Assembly (NCBI GenBank): GCA_002914805.1 | Contig: JXTB01000182.1 | Coordinates: 141,177-205,176, forward strand | Direction of reading: 5' to 3' | Source: Parasponia andersonii | Lineage: Eukaryota; Streptophyta; Magnoliopsida; Rosales; Cannabaceae | Length of the DNA: 64,000 bases | Shown here: piece by piece, positions 36,971-49,757 of the stretch | How the letters are laid out: each line of letters starts with the position of its first letter | How positions within the stretch are numbered: position 1 is the first letter of the stretch | Notes under the pieces: generated by a model | Database searches by the model: none | Seen by the model: the letters and a program-made list of their open reading frames with translations, nothing else | Told to the model about the DNA's origin: nothing | Made by a program: the position numbers and the translations under genes

Positions 36971-37616
36971 AATAAGGGTGTCGCCTCATCGATCATTCGA
37001 TTTGGTACCTTTTATAGTTTTATGGCAGTCTTTGAACACCATAAGACTCGGGGGGCAGTGGGATCAGAATATTATCTCCTACTTGCTTTCTAAGGGACTA
37101 TGCAAAACGTCCATTTAGAGGGGTCGGAATTTTAGATCGTCGAAATATATAAAATTCCTTAAAATCCTAGGATTTTCTCCTCGCTTCATGCCTTAGCATG
37201 TCGTATTACGCAATTTCCCTCCTCGAACAACAAAGTAACTAAGCAAAACGTTCATTATTCGATGTGATATATTGCTATATCCTATTTTGCCATGGAACTT
37301 CTGCAAAATAGTATTGAGTTTGCATCACTCATACTTACTGTTTTCTTAAGTGACCTAACCTATCCTAACACTTAAAACTCTTTTTAAGTTAGTTGGATTC
37401 AAATCACAAAAAGTGTACCGATCAGCCACCTAGTGATTGACTACTTAGTTAAAATTACAATGTTATGTTTTAATTATTTTGCAAGAATATATATCTGACA
37501 AGAAAAAAACATTCATTAAAAAGCTCGCACCCGTATACAAGCAAAGAGAGAAATGGGGACCAAGCCCGCATTGTTCTGAGGTAAAAAAAAAATGGATACG
37601 AATACAAATGTGTTTT

Positions 37617-40320
37617 TTATGCAGAAGTGCTCGCTCCGCCATCTCCAGTTTTGGTGGTTTCCTCCTCCCTCCAACTCTTGACAAGCTCGACCACGTCCTC
37701 GCCAAGGATAGAAAAGTCGAAGTCCGGATGCTCGCAGAAGATGTTAAAAATAGTGGTCAATGAAGCGATGTCACTGGCTTTATCTTCAAGCTCTTTGACT
37801 TCAGTAGCCTTGAACTTTTCAATAGCTTTATGAACCGCTTTTGTTGTTGCCTCCTTCATGCAATCCGGATGCTCGGAGATAGTTTTCTCGAGCTCTTTGA
37901 CTTTCTCCTTGAGATTCTCCTTCTCGAGCTTCTCCTTGGCCAGGCCTTCGAGCAGCTGCTGCCTCTCCAAGTCAAAGGCTTTTTCTCCTCCTCCCGAGCT
38001 TTCTCCGAGTTTTCGAATGCTTGGGTTATCTTTTCGACTTTTTCGGTCTTTTCCAAACATTCGAGGATTGGGTCATGCATCAGGACAGCAGCTGCCGCGG
38101 TCTAAAGATATAATCATTAATACCAAGAAATAATACATTGAAGAGAGAATAAAAGGTGCTTACATTTGCCAGCATCCTCATCGCAGAGCCAAAGGCAACC
38201 TTGGTAGATCGTCGCTTCATCCTCTCCCAGCCCTCCTCGGAAGTGAAGCGATCAATGAAGGCCGCGCTTATACTAGCCTTCTCTGGTAATTGATTAAGGA
38301 GTGCAAAGAGCTCCTCGTCCTTATCTACTAGGTTTGGTTCCGAAGAAGTAGCAGTCTCCTTGGATGGTTCGGGATGGCTCATTGTTTGAGGCTGTGGAGG
38401 AGGCGAGCTTGCCGGGATGTCCTCGAAGGCGAATTTTCATTTTTTGGAAGTGTCGACCTTCTCTTTCCCTTTCGATGACAACGGAGTGCTCTGAGATGTC
38501 TTGGATTTTGCCATGGACCTGAGAGTGGAAGGTGGTGCTGCAGGCCGCTACCAATAACCATCTCTGTACAGATATGTCAGCAAGTGAGGTGACATAATAC
38601 AATGGTGATTAAAATATGTATACATATATGATTACCTTCTTGCTGTTGAGGAACTGGTGGTGATGCTGTTTCTGGAGAAGATGGTTCCGAAGTTAAAGGG
38701 GTGGCAGGTGCTTTTCGTTTCCTAGGTTTGGAAGACGAGGCACTCTTATCCCTCTGCTTCCTCGGCTACTTTTTCTTCGAGCTCGAAGGTCTGGACGAAC
38801 AGACGGTGGGGTCAGGGAATGCTACTCCCTTTGGAAGCAAACCACAGGCGACCAAGTTCCTAGAAGTCCTAAGCTTCTTCCAATCAAATTCCTCAATTGG
38901 AAGGTCGTTAATTTTATACACCCTTGCGAGCTATTCCCTGGAAAGTCTGGGCTATTCCCTATTGTCTGCGATAACGTACGAGTACGATCAGAATAAATAT
39001 GATAATACAGAAAAAGGCGATAAATTGAAAAGCTACCTACCAGGAATCTGAAAGAAGCTAGTATCCGCATAGTCAAAGTGGAAAAATGGATTTTCCCATA
39101 GATTGTTTTTATTGCCTGGTTCGACCACTTGCTCGCATAAAAGAAGCCAAAATCTGACGGATTTGATTTCACTTGGTAAAACCAAGCGAACTCTTCAGGA
39201 GTGGGGGTGTCTAAACCTAATTTATGTTAAAGTATGTACAAACCTACCATATATCTATATGTATTTGGAGTCAATTGGAAATGGACGACCCCATAGTAAT
39301 CGATGATTGATTTTATGTATGGATGAAGTGGGAGGTGGACACCGCATTTGAGAACTGCTTCAGAAAATGAGGCAATTCTGCGTGGTAGTGTGTGTGGTCA
39401 ATTGAATTCCATGGGAAGGCGAAAGGGGATGGCGATCTTATAATTGCACACGATTTTGCTGAGCTTATTTGTTGTGCAGCTTGTCCTTATATTGGTACAT
39501 GATCAATTCCCCTCGATGTATTGATAGCCCGTTGCGAAGGCAGGAGAATCTCTGATATGCCGAGGCCACTGGTCCTGAGGGAGGTCGCCTATGCGAGGAC
39601 TATTTTGCCTGACCCCGGTTATCTCTACTTCAGGTTCTGGCTCAAGGTAATCTTCAAGGTTTATGGAGCTAACACTGGAGTTCTCAGATTCTCCTGAGAA
39701 TGCATTTCCTTCCCTAAAATCCTCACTACTAGACATCTAAAAAGAAATACGAATGGGTTTAGTCCTATGCGAGCATCAAAGATCTTCGCTATATGCAAGC
39801 AAATTTTGGGGGTTTACTCTAGGATTGTATTAACAAGCAAGCTCATCAGATTTTTTCTAATCGGTCTACGGATTCATAAAAATTACTCGAGCAGTTCATT
39901 AAAAATAAATAAATAAATAGGGTTTTAGACCATAAAAATTCTTTTACGAGTTCGTCTTGTCCATTGTCTAAAAAATAGTCTATTCTACAAACTGGCAAAG
40001 GAGATCTGAAGAATTCTCATTCCAGTCCATCTGAATGTGGGATGGGTTCTTATTCAGGTCATTTAGACTCCACAGTTTGTTTCAATTTCTAGAAATAAAA
40101 ACTGAAAATAAGTTTTTTCGAGACAGATCAAGAACAATAGGAGAGAAGAAGTATATTAACCTTTCTTCGAAAACAGAGGGATTGAGATATGGTCTGAAGG
40201 ATTATGGTAACTCCATCGGAGAAGGTACTGGAACTGTGCGAGCTGAAAAATAGAACAATGCTAGAGGGGTTGCTCTGAATACTTTGGGTTTTAGAAAGAT
40301 GAAAGGCGATGGGGTTTTTA
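37617..40320 (-). pseudogene. Antisense gene of the first Tat element
   Basis: Opposite in strand to gag-pol. Read on the minus strand it has a leader (about 40320-39740), an acidic serine/glutamate-rich start (39736-39503), and a middle region around 39400-38900 with the HLPLHPYI/GVHFQLTPNTYRYMVG style of the Pfam 'putative gypsy type transposon' (Transposase_28) domain. A highly charged coiled-coil end lies at 38060-37617 (LAKEKLEKENLKEKVKELE). Splicing is likely, because splice-like AG/GT borders separate the pieces, as known for antisense genes of this lineage. Its function is unknown. Broken. Confidence 0.6.
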
Positions 40321-40741
40321 ATGAAGAAGCGGATTGATTTTTGATATTTATCTCTCAAGCATCGCTAAATCACAGCCGTAGATCAAGGTATTTAATTTTC
40401 AGATCTAAAGGCTGAAGTTCACACGGGATTTGATTTTTCCAAAATTAAATCAGTATCTTTTCAAAATTTGAAACGATTAGATTTAAGACGACAGCTGGCA
40501 TCATCGCTATCATTAAGTCTCCTCGAGTTTTGCTATTCTTCTTAGAAAAGGCGACACGTGTTTTCATCTGTCAGAAAAAGGTGCGCGTGATCTTGAAAAA
40601 TGTGAGATTTGAGATCTGGCGACTCTTCGACTCTTCAAGGGTTTCAAGTCTAGGTCATGACATCGCATTTTTGAAGCTCGCACTTATATTAGAAGGAAGC
40701 TCCATTTTGTCCTGAAGAACTAATGGAGCTTGGGGGGCAAT

Positions 40742-41392
40742 TGTTGTGCGGTCTAAAATCCAATGTCAGGTCGCATGAGTAAGATTAAGTGCGACCTCTT
40801 CCGAAAGAGTTACATACGACCTCCACCGCATAAGTTAGTACGAACTCTTCTGAAAGATTATGTGTGACCTCCTCCGAACAAGTTAAGTGCAACCATAATG
40901 AAAATGAGACTAGTCTACACTTCGTTAAACGGGTAACCTACAAAGAAAGAGAAACAAAAGTTTCTCTTTAAAGATCGACCAGTTATCTCACTTAAGTGAT
41001 TATCCAGTTATATTGTTACTCAAATTGTATTGCCCGATTCTACAGTTACTCATTCTCACAATTGGGAAATATTGAGCTATCCTCATCTATATAAAGGGAG
41101 TTCAATGTTTCAGTAAGGGGATCTTAGACTTTTTTTGATCTTGAGAGGTTGAGGAATTTTTGAGAGAACTTTTTTAACTCTTGCTTCTTCTTTCAGGACA
41201 ACATACTGTAATTTTGAGTTCTTGTAATTCTCCAGAAAATAGTGAAAAACAGTGGACCTAGGCTCATCTTTTTTGGGGCTGAACCACTATAAAATTCTTG
41301 TCTCTTTATTTGCTTTAGTTAATTAACCATTTTCACACAAGCCACATCTCGCAATTTTTCTAAATTTATTGTTGACAAAACCTCCGTCAACA
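40742..41392 (+). repeat. 3' LTR of the first Tat element
   Basis: 651 bp, same ends as the 5' LTR. A GGGGGGCAAT purine-rich tract ends just before it. Differences from the 5' LTR cluster in the 25 bp repeat zone. Confidence 0.9.
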
Positions 41393-41397
41393 TTAGT

Positions 41398-41479
41398 TAA
41401 ATTATTATAGAATTTGGTAGAAATCTAGCTACTAAGAAGCATTCACAATATTATTTTTCTTACTGGATGATATAATTTC
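41398..41479. other. Flank between a Tat insertion and the copia gag fossil
   Basis: AT-rich and without signal. It may still belong to the copia fossil to its right. Confidence 0.3.
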
Positions 41480-41900
41480 CCGAATTTGCAGACATGTCAT
41501 ATTCGAGCCGCTTTTTATAGCTTAGAAATCAATAAATTAATCATCCTCCAAATAAGGTCTGAAAATGACTCATGGAACATTTAACTCTCAGTTACTTATC
41601 ATCATATTCATGTGCCTGAGAGTTTGCTACAACAGCAACAAAGTTGCTTGTTTCATCGATTTCTTTAGAATTGACTTCTTTCTCACTGTCACTCTAGGTT
41701 GTAGCCATTGAATGGCCTTTCTCTTAAGAACATTTTGCACATTCAGCTTGAATGTGTCCAAAACTCTCACATTCTCTATATTGAATGTATTTGCTTTTCT
41801 TTACATTCTCCTTGGTTGACCTTTGAGGATTGAAAGGAGGAGGAAAATGATTTGTATTTCCTCTTTGATTTCCTTGCTTAAGCTTCCTATTTAAGTTTCC

Positions 41901-43832
41901 TGTCAAGACCCAAATCTCGGACCAGTGGCAGAAAAGGAATTTCACAAGTGGAAATTCATAATTTATTTTAAAAAATTTTAGAAAATAAATGAAACTGCAA
42001 TTTTCCAAAATAGGACGACAACTAGTTTACAAAAATAGTTCAAATTATAAATTCTCACAGTTTGTGATCACCACTAGACATAAATTGTTAATAATAGTAA
42101 TAAAATATAAATATGCATCACATCATCATCACTAATGGGCATCATAGATAATACATGCTAAATCCAAAGTATGAGCCTTGAATATTATTTCAAATCCACG
42201 GTGAGTATCTAAGTAATTACCAACCACGAAATTAGGATAAACTTCTTCTTGGATTATTCCGCCCCGGAGTTGCCCAAGTCACACTGTAAATCACCTGAGA
42301 AGGGAAAAAAAAGGGGTGAGCATTCACATGCTCAATAGGAATTTTAATTACCCTTTTTGATATGAATGCAACTTTTCAAACTTGCATGGTTAGCAACTTT
42401 CCAAAATCCATTTATAAAATATGTTTGCAAAGAAATCAAAATCATAAGTAATCATGTTCATAGCTGTACATATCATAAATCAACCAAGTACAAGCATATA
42501 CATGAGCTCTCATCCTCCCATCACGGTCCTGTAATACCTCTGTAACAGAGGTATCTAGCATCCTGATACTACCCGGAGGTGTGTCAGCAAATCCTACGCA
42601 GGGGCCTAGGTCTCTCAACTAGCATTGCAGCAACTCACCTGCGATCTAAATACCATGATACTAAAATAGAACTCAAGTACGTGATCCTATAGTAGGTACA
42701 ACATGTCATAGAGTGTCTAATAACCATGCATTAAGTAATTTAAGAAATCATGCTTTAATACTCATTTGGTATTATTCTGGGATTTACAGAAAATCGGGCA
42801 GCATAACAGTTGTATTTTTCCGAAACCAAAATTTTAAACCGACATAAAAATCATAACAACCAATCCTAGAACAATCCAATATATCTCAACAGTTCAAAAA
42901 TTTATCCAATATCCAATCAAACTATTAAATTCCAGACATTTTCAAGAAATAGGTCATAATGTACATTTTAAATCAAAATAAGTATAAAACTTGGTAATTG
43001 AACCCCTACCTCATTAGAATAGTGATATCATGCCAACGGGTCCTCAAGGTGCCGTTGAACGATCGCTCGGAGGGTCAGAAACTAATTCCAGGCCCTCGAT
43101 CGCTCACTTGTGAAAAATCAACTCCTCAACAGAGCTTCGAATCGACAAACAAATCTCTTTACCAAACTCCTAGCACCCAAAATAGCTAGATTAGGCATAT
43201 GATTCGATCAGTTTGGGTGTGAGCCGACACCGGACCGGTGTCACATAAAACGAGACAAAATCTAAGCCGTTAGATATGATTTTTCGTGTCGATCATCAAA
43301 TATAGTCAATATATATATCAAACTTCACCATTTTCTGAATACATTACAAAAATGACAACAAAAAAGAAATCTAATGGAAGGACCAAAGTCAAACCCGAGC
43401 TCAAAAATAACCAAAAATGACAACTTTTAATCCGGACAAAATGGGATCGTGTAATATATACCTGGAGAAAGCCCACAAGAGAAGATTCGAATGCCACCGG
43501 TTTCACGACTTTTCGTTGCCGGAATTCTCGCCGGCAAGCGACGGAAGAACAGCAGAACTTCATGTCCCCCTCGGCAACGCAGTGATGCGGCGCCTCGGAG
43601 CTCTGGCAGTTGGCTCGACTGGGCAGCGCACGTCGTCTGAGTTCGATGGCAGGCGCGACGGAGGAGAGAGAGAACAAGCGGGAGAGAGAGAATCGGCGAG
43701 GGTGAGAGAACGAGAGAGAAACAGGGAGATCAGAGGGGAGAGAGAGAGAGAGGGAAAAATAAAAAGATCCGATTTTTTTAAAATTTTTTGGTCAAAAGAC
43801 CCTTTTGCCCTCTAAAAAAATGAGATTTTACA
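41901..43832 (-). repeat. Solo LTR, Tekay-related gypsy, minus strand
   Basis: 1,932 bp. On the minus strand it starts TGTAAAATCTC and ends TTGGGTCTTGACA. The exact duplication TTTCC (41896-41900 and 43833-43837) proves a single insertion. The GA/CT-rich central block (43640-43760) and the GAGGGTCAG block (about 43068) match the internal blocks of the Tekay-like LTR. It splits the copia gag. Confidence 0.87.
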
Positions 43833-44297
43833 TTTCCTCTCTTCATGTTTATTTGAAGAAACATAGCATACTTCTTGGTCAACAAAGGCAATCTTCTATT
43901 CATCAAGGTTTCCAAGGACTTTAGTTAAAAATTGATCAATGTTTTAAGTGTGTTTCAAGGCTGCACCACCTGCTGACTTGTCCTTGATCCAATGCTTTAA
44001 GCTCATCTCATAGAACTACAAGGATCCTATTAGTATATCCAACTCCAATGTTTTAACATTATTCCATGACTTCTTCAATTGAAGTAACCTTGGCTTTGAA
44101 TCTTTTAGGAACATAACGAAGTGCCTTTCTGAAAAGCTTTGCATTAGAGTAAACTTCACCCAAACCATAAGATTCATTAGCAATGTCTCAAACAGGAGTA
44201 TTAAAATCAGATATAGTTTTATCATCATGCATAATGAGATTTTCAAAATCAGTAGTAAGACGGCCCTGAGTTCTCTAGACTTCTTAATGGGCAGAGT

Positions 44298-47200
44298 TGT
44301 AAAATCCTAAGTATTAAAAGGGTAGAAATGTAATTTTATGGACTAGTGGCAATCTCATAATATTGAATTTTTTAGTATTTAATCAAATATATCTGAGATG
44401 AATGAAGCCACAATTAAGTCTAAGTACATTTGGGGTTAAAATGTAAATATTTTATGAAATGGATGGACTAAAATGAAATAATCTTTTAAAACTATGGCCA
44501 AAGTAGAACTTTTAAGAGATTTTCTATCAAAACTAAGGACTGCCACATGTCTCACTAGCAACCATTTCAGAAATTGCCAATAAATCTCCCATTTTTTCCC
44601 TTTCTTTTTTGCAAAAGTCCCCAAACACTTTCCCTCTACCACTGTCCATTCAAAGCTCAACCAATAGCTGAGCAGCCCCACGTACTACCCTGCAGGGAAC
44701 ACGACCTGCCGACAAATCGGAGCCGACCACCACCATCCCATTTAGCCGTCGGTAGCCTGAGATATGACCTTTCGAAGTCAACACCTGCCGATCGAATTTA
44801 TGGTCGTCGTTTCGATATCCGACATCGATTTGGCACACTGCCAGCACATGTGGCATCGTCTCGATGCCACCGTCCTTTTTCGACCACTCTCGGCCTTCAA
44901 CACAGCTCCAGTGAGAAACTCGCCACTATTACCATGCTTTTAATAATAAATTTATGATATTTCTATAATTATTTTGAAAATTAATTAATTAACCAAAGAA
45001 AATTATACCATGTTAAAGAAGAGGTTGAGACGAGAATAAACATGATTTTGAAGTATCAAAACAATATCCAGAATTACGTTAATTTGCAACTAGAAAAAGT
45101 GGCATTTTTCTAAATTTCTAAAAAGTGATATTTTTACAATTTTTGAATTTTTTAGCCCATTTAATGTTTGGGATCTCGAAACTAAATTCTGACTTCGAAT
45201 TAGGACTCGGTGAGGTCGAGAGACAAATTTTGATATAAAATATCACTATATTATGAAGTGACACGAAAATCGAGAAAATAGTTCGTGAATAGTACTGTTT
45301 TAAAAAATATATGTCTAAATCAACGTTTTTGGGTACTCTAAATTCAATGGTGACCTCCATTTATTAATCTGAGGCTCTGTTAGAAAATTCACTTTTTTAA
45401 GTGAACGTGTCGGAATCCGGAAACGACCGTCTAAGCAATAAAGTGACCAATAGAGGACTTTTCTAACGTCGTTATCTTAGTATAACTACTATTTCGAGGT
45501 ATGAGATCCAATTGTCTTGTTTATTATTATATTTTATAAAATTTGAAATATGTTGTGAAAAGTAAAATTTTGTGAATTTATTTAATTAAATTATTTTCAA
45601 TAATTATTTTAGTGAACTAAGAATTTGTGAAGCATTGTGGACTACTCTAGATATTTTACGTATAATTTTATGCAAGTTTTATACTTGGGATTTGATTAAA
45701 CCACAGGCACTATACTGTCGAATTTTTAAATTATAAAATGAATTTTTATTTAAAAATCAAAGCATGTCTATTGTCTCCACATTGCACATATCATAGGATC
45801 ATACATGAGGTCCATATTAGGCATCGCGGTGTTTAGGAGGTACCCAATATCCCCATCCTCGATGAGAGTTCGTAAACCTACGCCGGGTTTTCTGATTACC
45901 CCTATTCGGTAAGCATAGGTATTCAGTTGACATTCTAATTTGGTAGGCTTAGACACGTAGGTGTTTTTCTAGTTTTTCAAGATTAGGTATCAGGCAAAGA
46001 GTACTTAGTACATATAGTACGAGTTACTCTAATTCGTGATGAGAAGATGTGAGCTCATGGGATTAGTTGATTTGTGATATGTGCATTATGGATTATTTAT
46101 CTGGTTTTACTATATTAGTTTTACTTTATTGGTTTTGATTATGATTTCCGCTGATGATTTTTAATACTCAGTTAATTTGATATATTGTGAATTGTTTTCA
46201 GAATGACTAACCATACAGAGATTTTAGAAACGAACGTTTTTCCAAAAAGGTAATTGGGTATCCTATTGGGCACTCATGCTCACTCCCATATTTTCCCTCT
46301 CAAGTAGCACTCAGTATAATCTTAGGAACGCAGGAATAGAACACTAAGGATTTTGTTATCTTGTTGTATAACTAGTAACTGTTGGGATTTTTGCCCTAAA
46401 AAAGCATATTTCCAATTTTACCCTTTTGAGTATAAACAACTATCTCTTATATGAAATTATGATATTTGCTATATTAAACTATCTTAGTTTAATAGTTTAT
46501 TTATCTGAAAAAATTCCATGACTTTATATGTGTATAAAGAAACAAACATGATTAAGTATTAATTATGGGAAGACTTGTTTCTTTATCTAAGTCTAAATGA
46601 AGTAATTTACAATCTGTAAATAAAGATGGAATACTTTATTTACTATAGGTTGTAGTGTTTGTCTATCTCAACGGGAATGATATGTCTGAAATTATTGAAG
46701 TATCTGACTTCTGATAGAAACACTAATACAACATAAACAAGTTATGTGTATTAAACTGGACCAGGTAATATAAAGAATTGGAGTGTATAACTCAATTATT
46801 ATATTATCACAAACTAGCTCTTAGCATATAAATATTAATCCTTGATGTTTGACTGGACTTGCTTTCATGAGTTATAGCCTTTTGATTTGTTAAAAGACTA
46901 ACCTCTATGAAGTTAGAGGTGAACTCTGGCATATTGGAGGTTATGGCTTATGAATGGATGGGAACACCAAATAGTTAAGGACACTATACATTAATGCTAC
47001 TTTAGGTTCTTTCAAGATTCATGGAATAATTAAATCTAAGATCTTAGTATTCATTTTGTGAATTGGTTGATAATTTTTTCTAAATGGCCATTGAGAACAA
47101 AATTATCAACAACATTATTCCTTGATAGAAAAATGGTAACTTAAAGGTAAATAGGTGTTGGAGGGGTATTATGGTAATTTCACCTATCCAACTACGGCAT

Positions 47201-48451
47201 TGTATAGAGATTATATATGTGGTATAGAATATGCTAGATGGATCGGTTAATCAAGGTTAGTTGATTAAATCTCTATAAAAGGCATGACATTTAATCTAAG
47301 AGTGTAATATTGGGCCTTTAGTGGAATGTCTCATTTACTAATAATATTTATATAAATACCATAATAAGAGTTACTATGTATTTATCGTATTATTGGAGCT
47401 TAGATTATTTGGATCCATTAGGTTTCTTGTCTAGCTCAATTAAGCTTATTAATTGGTTGGTGGTAATTGTGAAATAAGTTTCATGAAACTGTGTAAAATA
47501 ATGATTCTACACAGAATTTGTTATTTTTATAAATAAGTTTCATGAGTTGGACATATTTATAAAAATACATCCAAAGCCCAAATTGGAGAACAAGCCAAAT
47601 CCTAATTGGACTAGGGTTAGCAGTTTTTGGTCCCATATATATAAGATATATGAGAGGAAAAACTACACAGTAACTCATATAGAGTCACACGCATAAGGCA
47701 TAGGGAGAGATAGAGATTTTGGCCAACCTAGGCTAAGGGAGAGAGAAAAATGTTTCCTACAATCTCATAGTCTCATCTCACATCCCGGTGTTCCATAGGA
47801 TCAAGAAGGCATTCTTGATCATTCTCCAACAAAGGTTTCGACTTGGTGCCCACTTGCTTCGTCAACCAAGAGCAAGAGCATAGACAAGAAGATCTAGGGT
47901 TGGAGGTCTGATCACCATCAATAAGAAGATCAAGGAGGAACACGCTACAAGAGGTAAACCCTAATCTCATCTCTAGGGTTTTGTATCTAGATTTGATTTA
48001 TGTTGTACATGATCCTGTATATGATACATATATGTTATATGGTTATGAAAACTGTTTTCATGTAAAAATTTTAAAACCTAAATCCACTGCGTTCATGATA
48101 TGATCATCTATTTTCCATATCCGTATGCATGCATGATTTTCCTAAGTGTTAGGTCAATTTACTAACAATAACTTTGTAAAATATTTATGTATTACTCTCT
48201 TGGTTTGTAATAACACTAAAGGGCCCGTTTCACGAACTCGATTTGTATAACTATTATGTTGTATTGTGAGACTACTAATAATGATACTTGGTTTGTTTTA
48301 CAAATTTTTTTAACAATCTACGTCTAATGATGATATAAAATTATGAATATTTTACTTTTAAAATTATTTTATAAATTTTTTAAAAATAATTTTTAAATTT
48401 CTACTTGTGAAATTTCCTTTATACCACTGGATCAGGATATAAGTTGTGACA
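44298..48451 (+). repeat. Solo LTR, Tekay-related gypsy, split by a later insertion
   Basis: It starts TGTAAAATCC and ends AAGTTGTGACA. The flanking GAGT (44294-44297 and 48452-48455) is a 4 bp duplication, or AGAGT if one end base is shared. Without the nested 1.8 kb copia LTR it is about 2.36 kb, the usual size for this group. It splits the copia gag at a second point. Confidence 0.75.
46380..48167 (+). repeat. Solo LTR, copia type, nested in a gypsy solo LTR
   Basis: 1,788 bp from TGTTGGGATTTTTGCCC to TTTACTAACA. The flanks GTAAC (46375-46379) and ATAAC (48168-48172) differ at one base. A TATA-like ATATATAAGATAT near 47635 gives plus orientation. The TGTTGG start and AACA end are typical of long copia LTRs. 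No primer site or gag follows, so it is solo. Confidence 0.7.
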
Positions 48452-48940
48452 GAGTTCCTTTACTTTTGGTTTGAAGCTTATTACAAGCTTCTTTAGCAAA
48501 CTCACAGTTGCTAGGACTTTCATTTGATTCAGTGACACCTCATTGAAAATGGCATGAATAGTTTTGGAATTAAAGTTTGTTTTCTAAAGCTCAATGGTTG
48601 TCTCTTTATTAACAGGTTTTAAAGAAGTAGCATCCCCGTTAATTACCTTCGGTGGTGACCAGTCACTGGCAATAGAAGTCCACACCTGTTCATTAATAGC
48701 TTTCAAGAAGGCTCGCATTCTTGATTTCTAATATAGGTAATTTGTGTCGTCCAATTTGGGTGGTCTACTTATAGACTTACCTTCACAAAACAAGTCCATT
48801 GCAACACCTAAAATCATAAGAAAACAAAGATACCGTCCAGCGATGAGAAAGAGCATAAAGCACGCGAATAATAAGCAAGTAATCAACAAAAAAAAACATG
48901 GATCTAGCTGAAATAAATTTATCAAATCCCACTCTAATTC

Positions 48941-49635
48941 CAAATAAAAGTTTTAACGGGTCCTAATTTCATTGATTACCATTAATTACGACATTGATAT
49001 GTTCAATATTAGAACGATTAAAATAATTATAACTAGATTTGGAAGATAAAAACATAAAATAGTAAAAGTCACACAAGGATTTTTACATGGTTTAGCTAAG
49101 ATCCCTCTTCGCTTATATCCATGGAACCAAGTCTAGTAAGAGCAAATTCAGTAAAATAATCAAAGATCAAATTACATCTTATACATAAAAGTAAAAACTC
49201 TACTTCTACTTAGATGCCACCACAAACTAGTCCACTTTATTGAAGTAGATCTGCAGTAGCTAAGTCTCTCACTTAGCTATAGATAAGCTAAGCTCCTCTT
49301 AATTAACTTAGTCACCAAGAATCCCTCTCAGCTGCAGCTTGAAATCTCTTCAAGCGAATCAAGTCAAGAGAATCCCTTGCATAAAGCTTGATTCTCTTCA
49401 AGCTCAAGATGAAAAAATGAAGAAACGATGAATATAGATGAGCAAGTGGCTCACCATTAGACTCCCTCTAGGTTTACGTATCTAATTTTTGCTCAAAGAC
49501 CTAAAAGGAAGCGCAAGATTATGCACATATATGTATATAGTAGAGAATATTCTTAAATGCTGTACAAAATGACAAAAATGGTAATCAATGAGTATATTAA
49601 TATATAATTCCAAAGTGCTCACATTACACATTGTT
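48941..49635. other. Probable leader/LTR side of the copia fossil, unresolved
   Basis: Lies upstream of the gag start on the minus strand, where the primer site and 5' LTR are expected. Wording such as CAAGGATTTTTACATGG (about 49075) is common in copia LTRs, but I could not find a clear primer site or LTR end. Confidence 0.3.
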
Positions 49636-49725
49636 NNNNNNNNNNNNNNNNNNNNNNNNNNNNNNNNNNNNNNNNNNNNNNNNNNNNNNNNNNNNNNNNN
49701 NNNNNNNNNNNNNNNNNNNNNNNNN
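49636..49725. other. Assembly gap, 90 N
   Basis: The 36 bases before it (49600-49635) are repeated exactly after it (49726-49761), including the target-site copy and the first four LTR bases. The gap is therefore probably an unmerged contig overlap and not missing DNA. Confidence 0.9.
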
Positions 49726-49757
49726 ATATATAATTCCAAAGTGCTCACATTACACAT

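Larger units (their letters stand above)
33058..41392 (+). mobile_element. Gypsy LTR retrotransposon of the Tat lineage, reduced copy
   Basis: 8.3 kb with LTRs 33058-33710 and 40742-41392 (TGTTGTGCGG to CGTCAACA), flanked by an exact duplication TTAGT (33053-33057 and 41393-41397). The primer site at 33713-33729 reads TGGCGCTAGAAGGAGGG. Gag, a CCHC-like knuckle and protease are recognisable, but most of pol is absent. Between the pol remnant and the 3' LTR an antisense gene is present, as in Grande- and Ogre-like Tat elements. LTRs differ by roughly 6-8% by eye, about 2.5-3 million years at 1.3e-8 per site per year. It is broken in many places and is a fossil that could move only with help from other copies. 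Confidence 0.88.
41480..48940 (-). pseudogene. Copia-type gag fossil interrupted by nested LTR insertions
   Basis: Minus-strand pieces of one gag lie at 48940-48452 (N-terminal ISRPPKLDDTNYLY and MRAFLKAINEQVW), 44297-43838 (middle, FENLIMHDDKTISDFN and LRYVPKRFKAKVTSIEE) and 41900-41480 (end, CCHC knuckle CESFGHIQAEC). The motifs match the UBN2-type gag of plant Ty1-copia elements. The pieces are separated by a gypsy solo LTR (41901-43832) and by another LTR (44298-48451) that itself contains a copia LTR. No pol is seen. It is the oldest layer here, with many breaks. Confidence 0.75.

Noticed and set aside
43417-43815. 132-codon plus-strand frame
   Set aside because: It lies in a solo LTR and its Arg/Glu repeats come from the GA-rich block.
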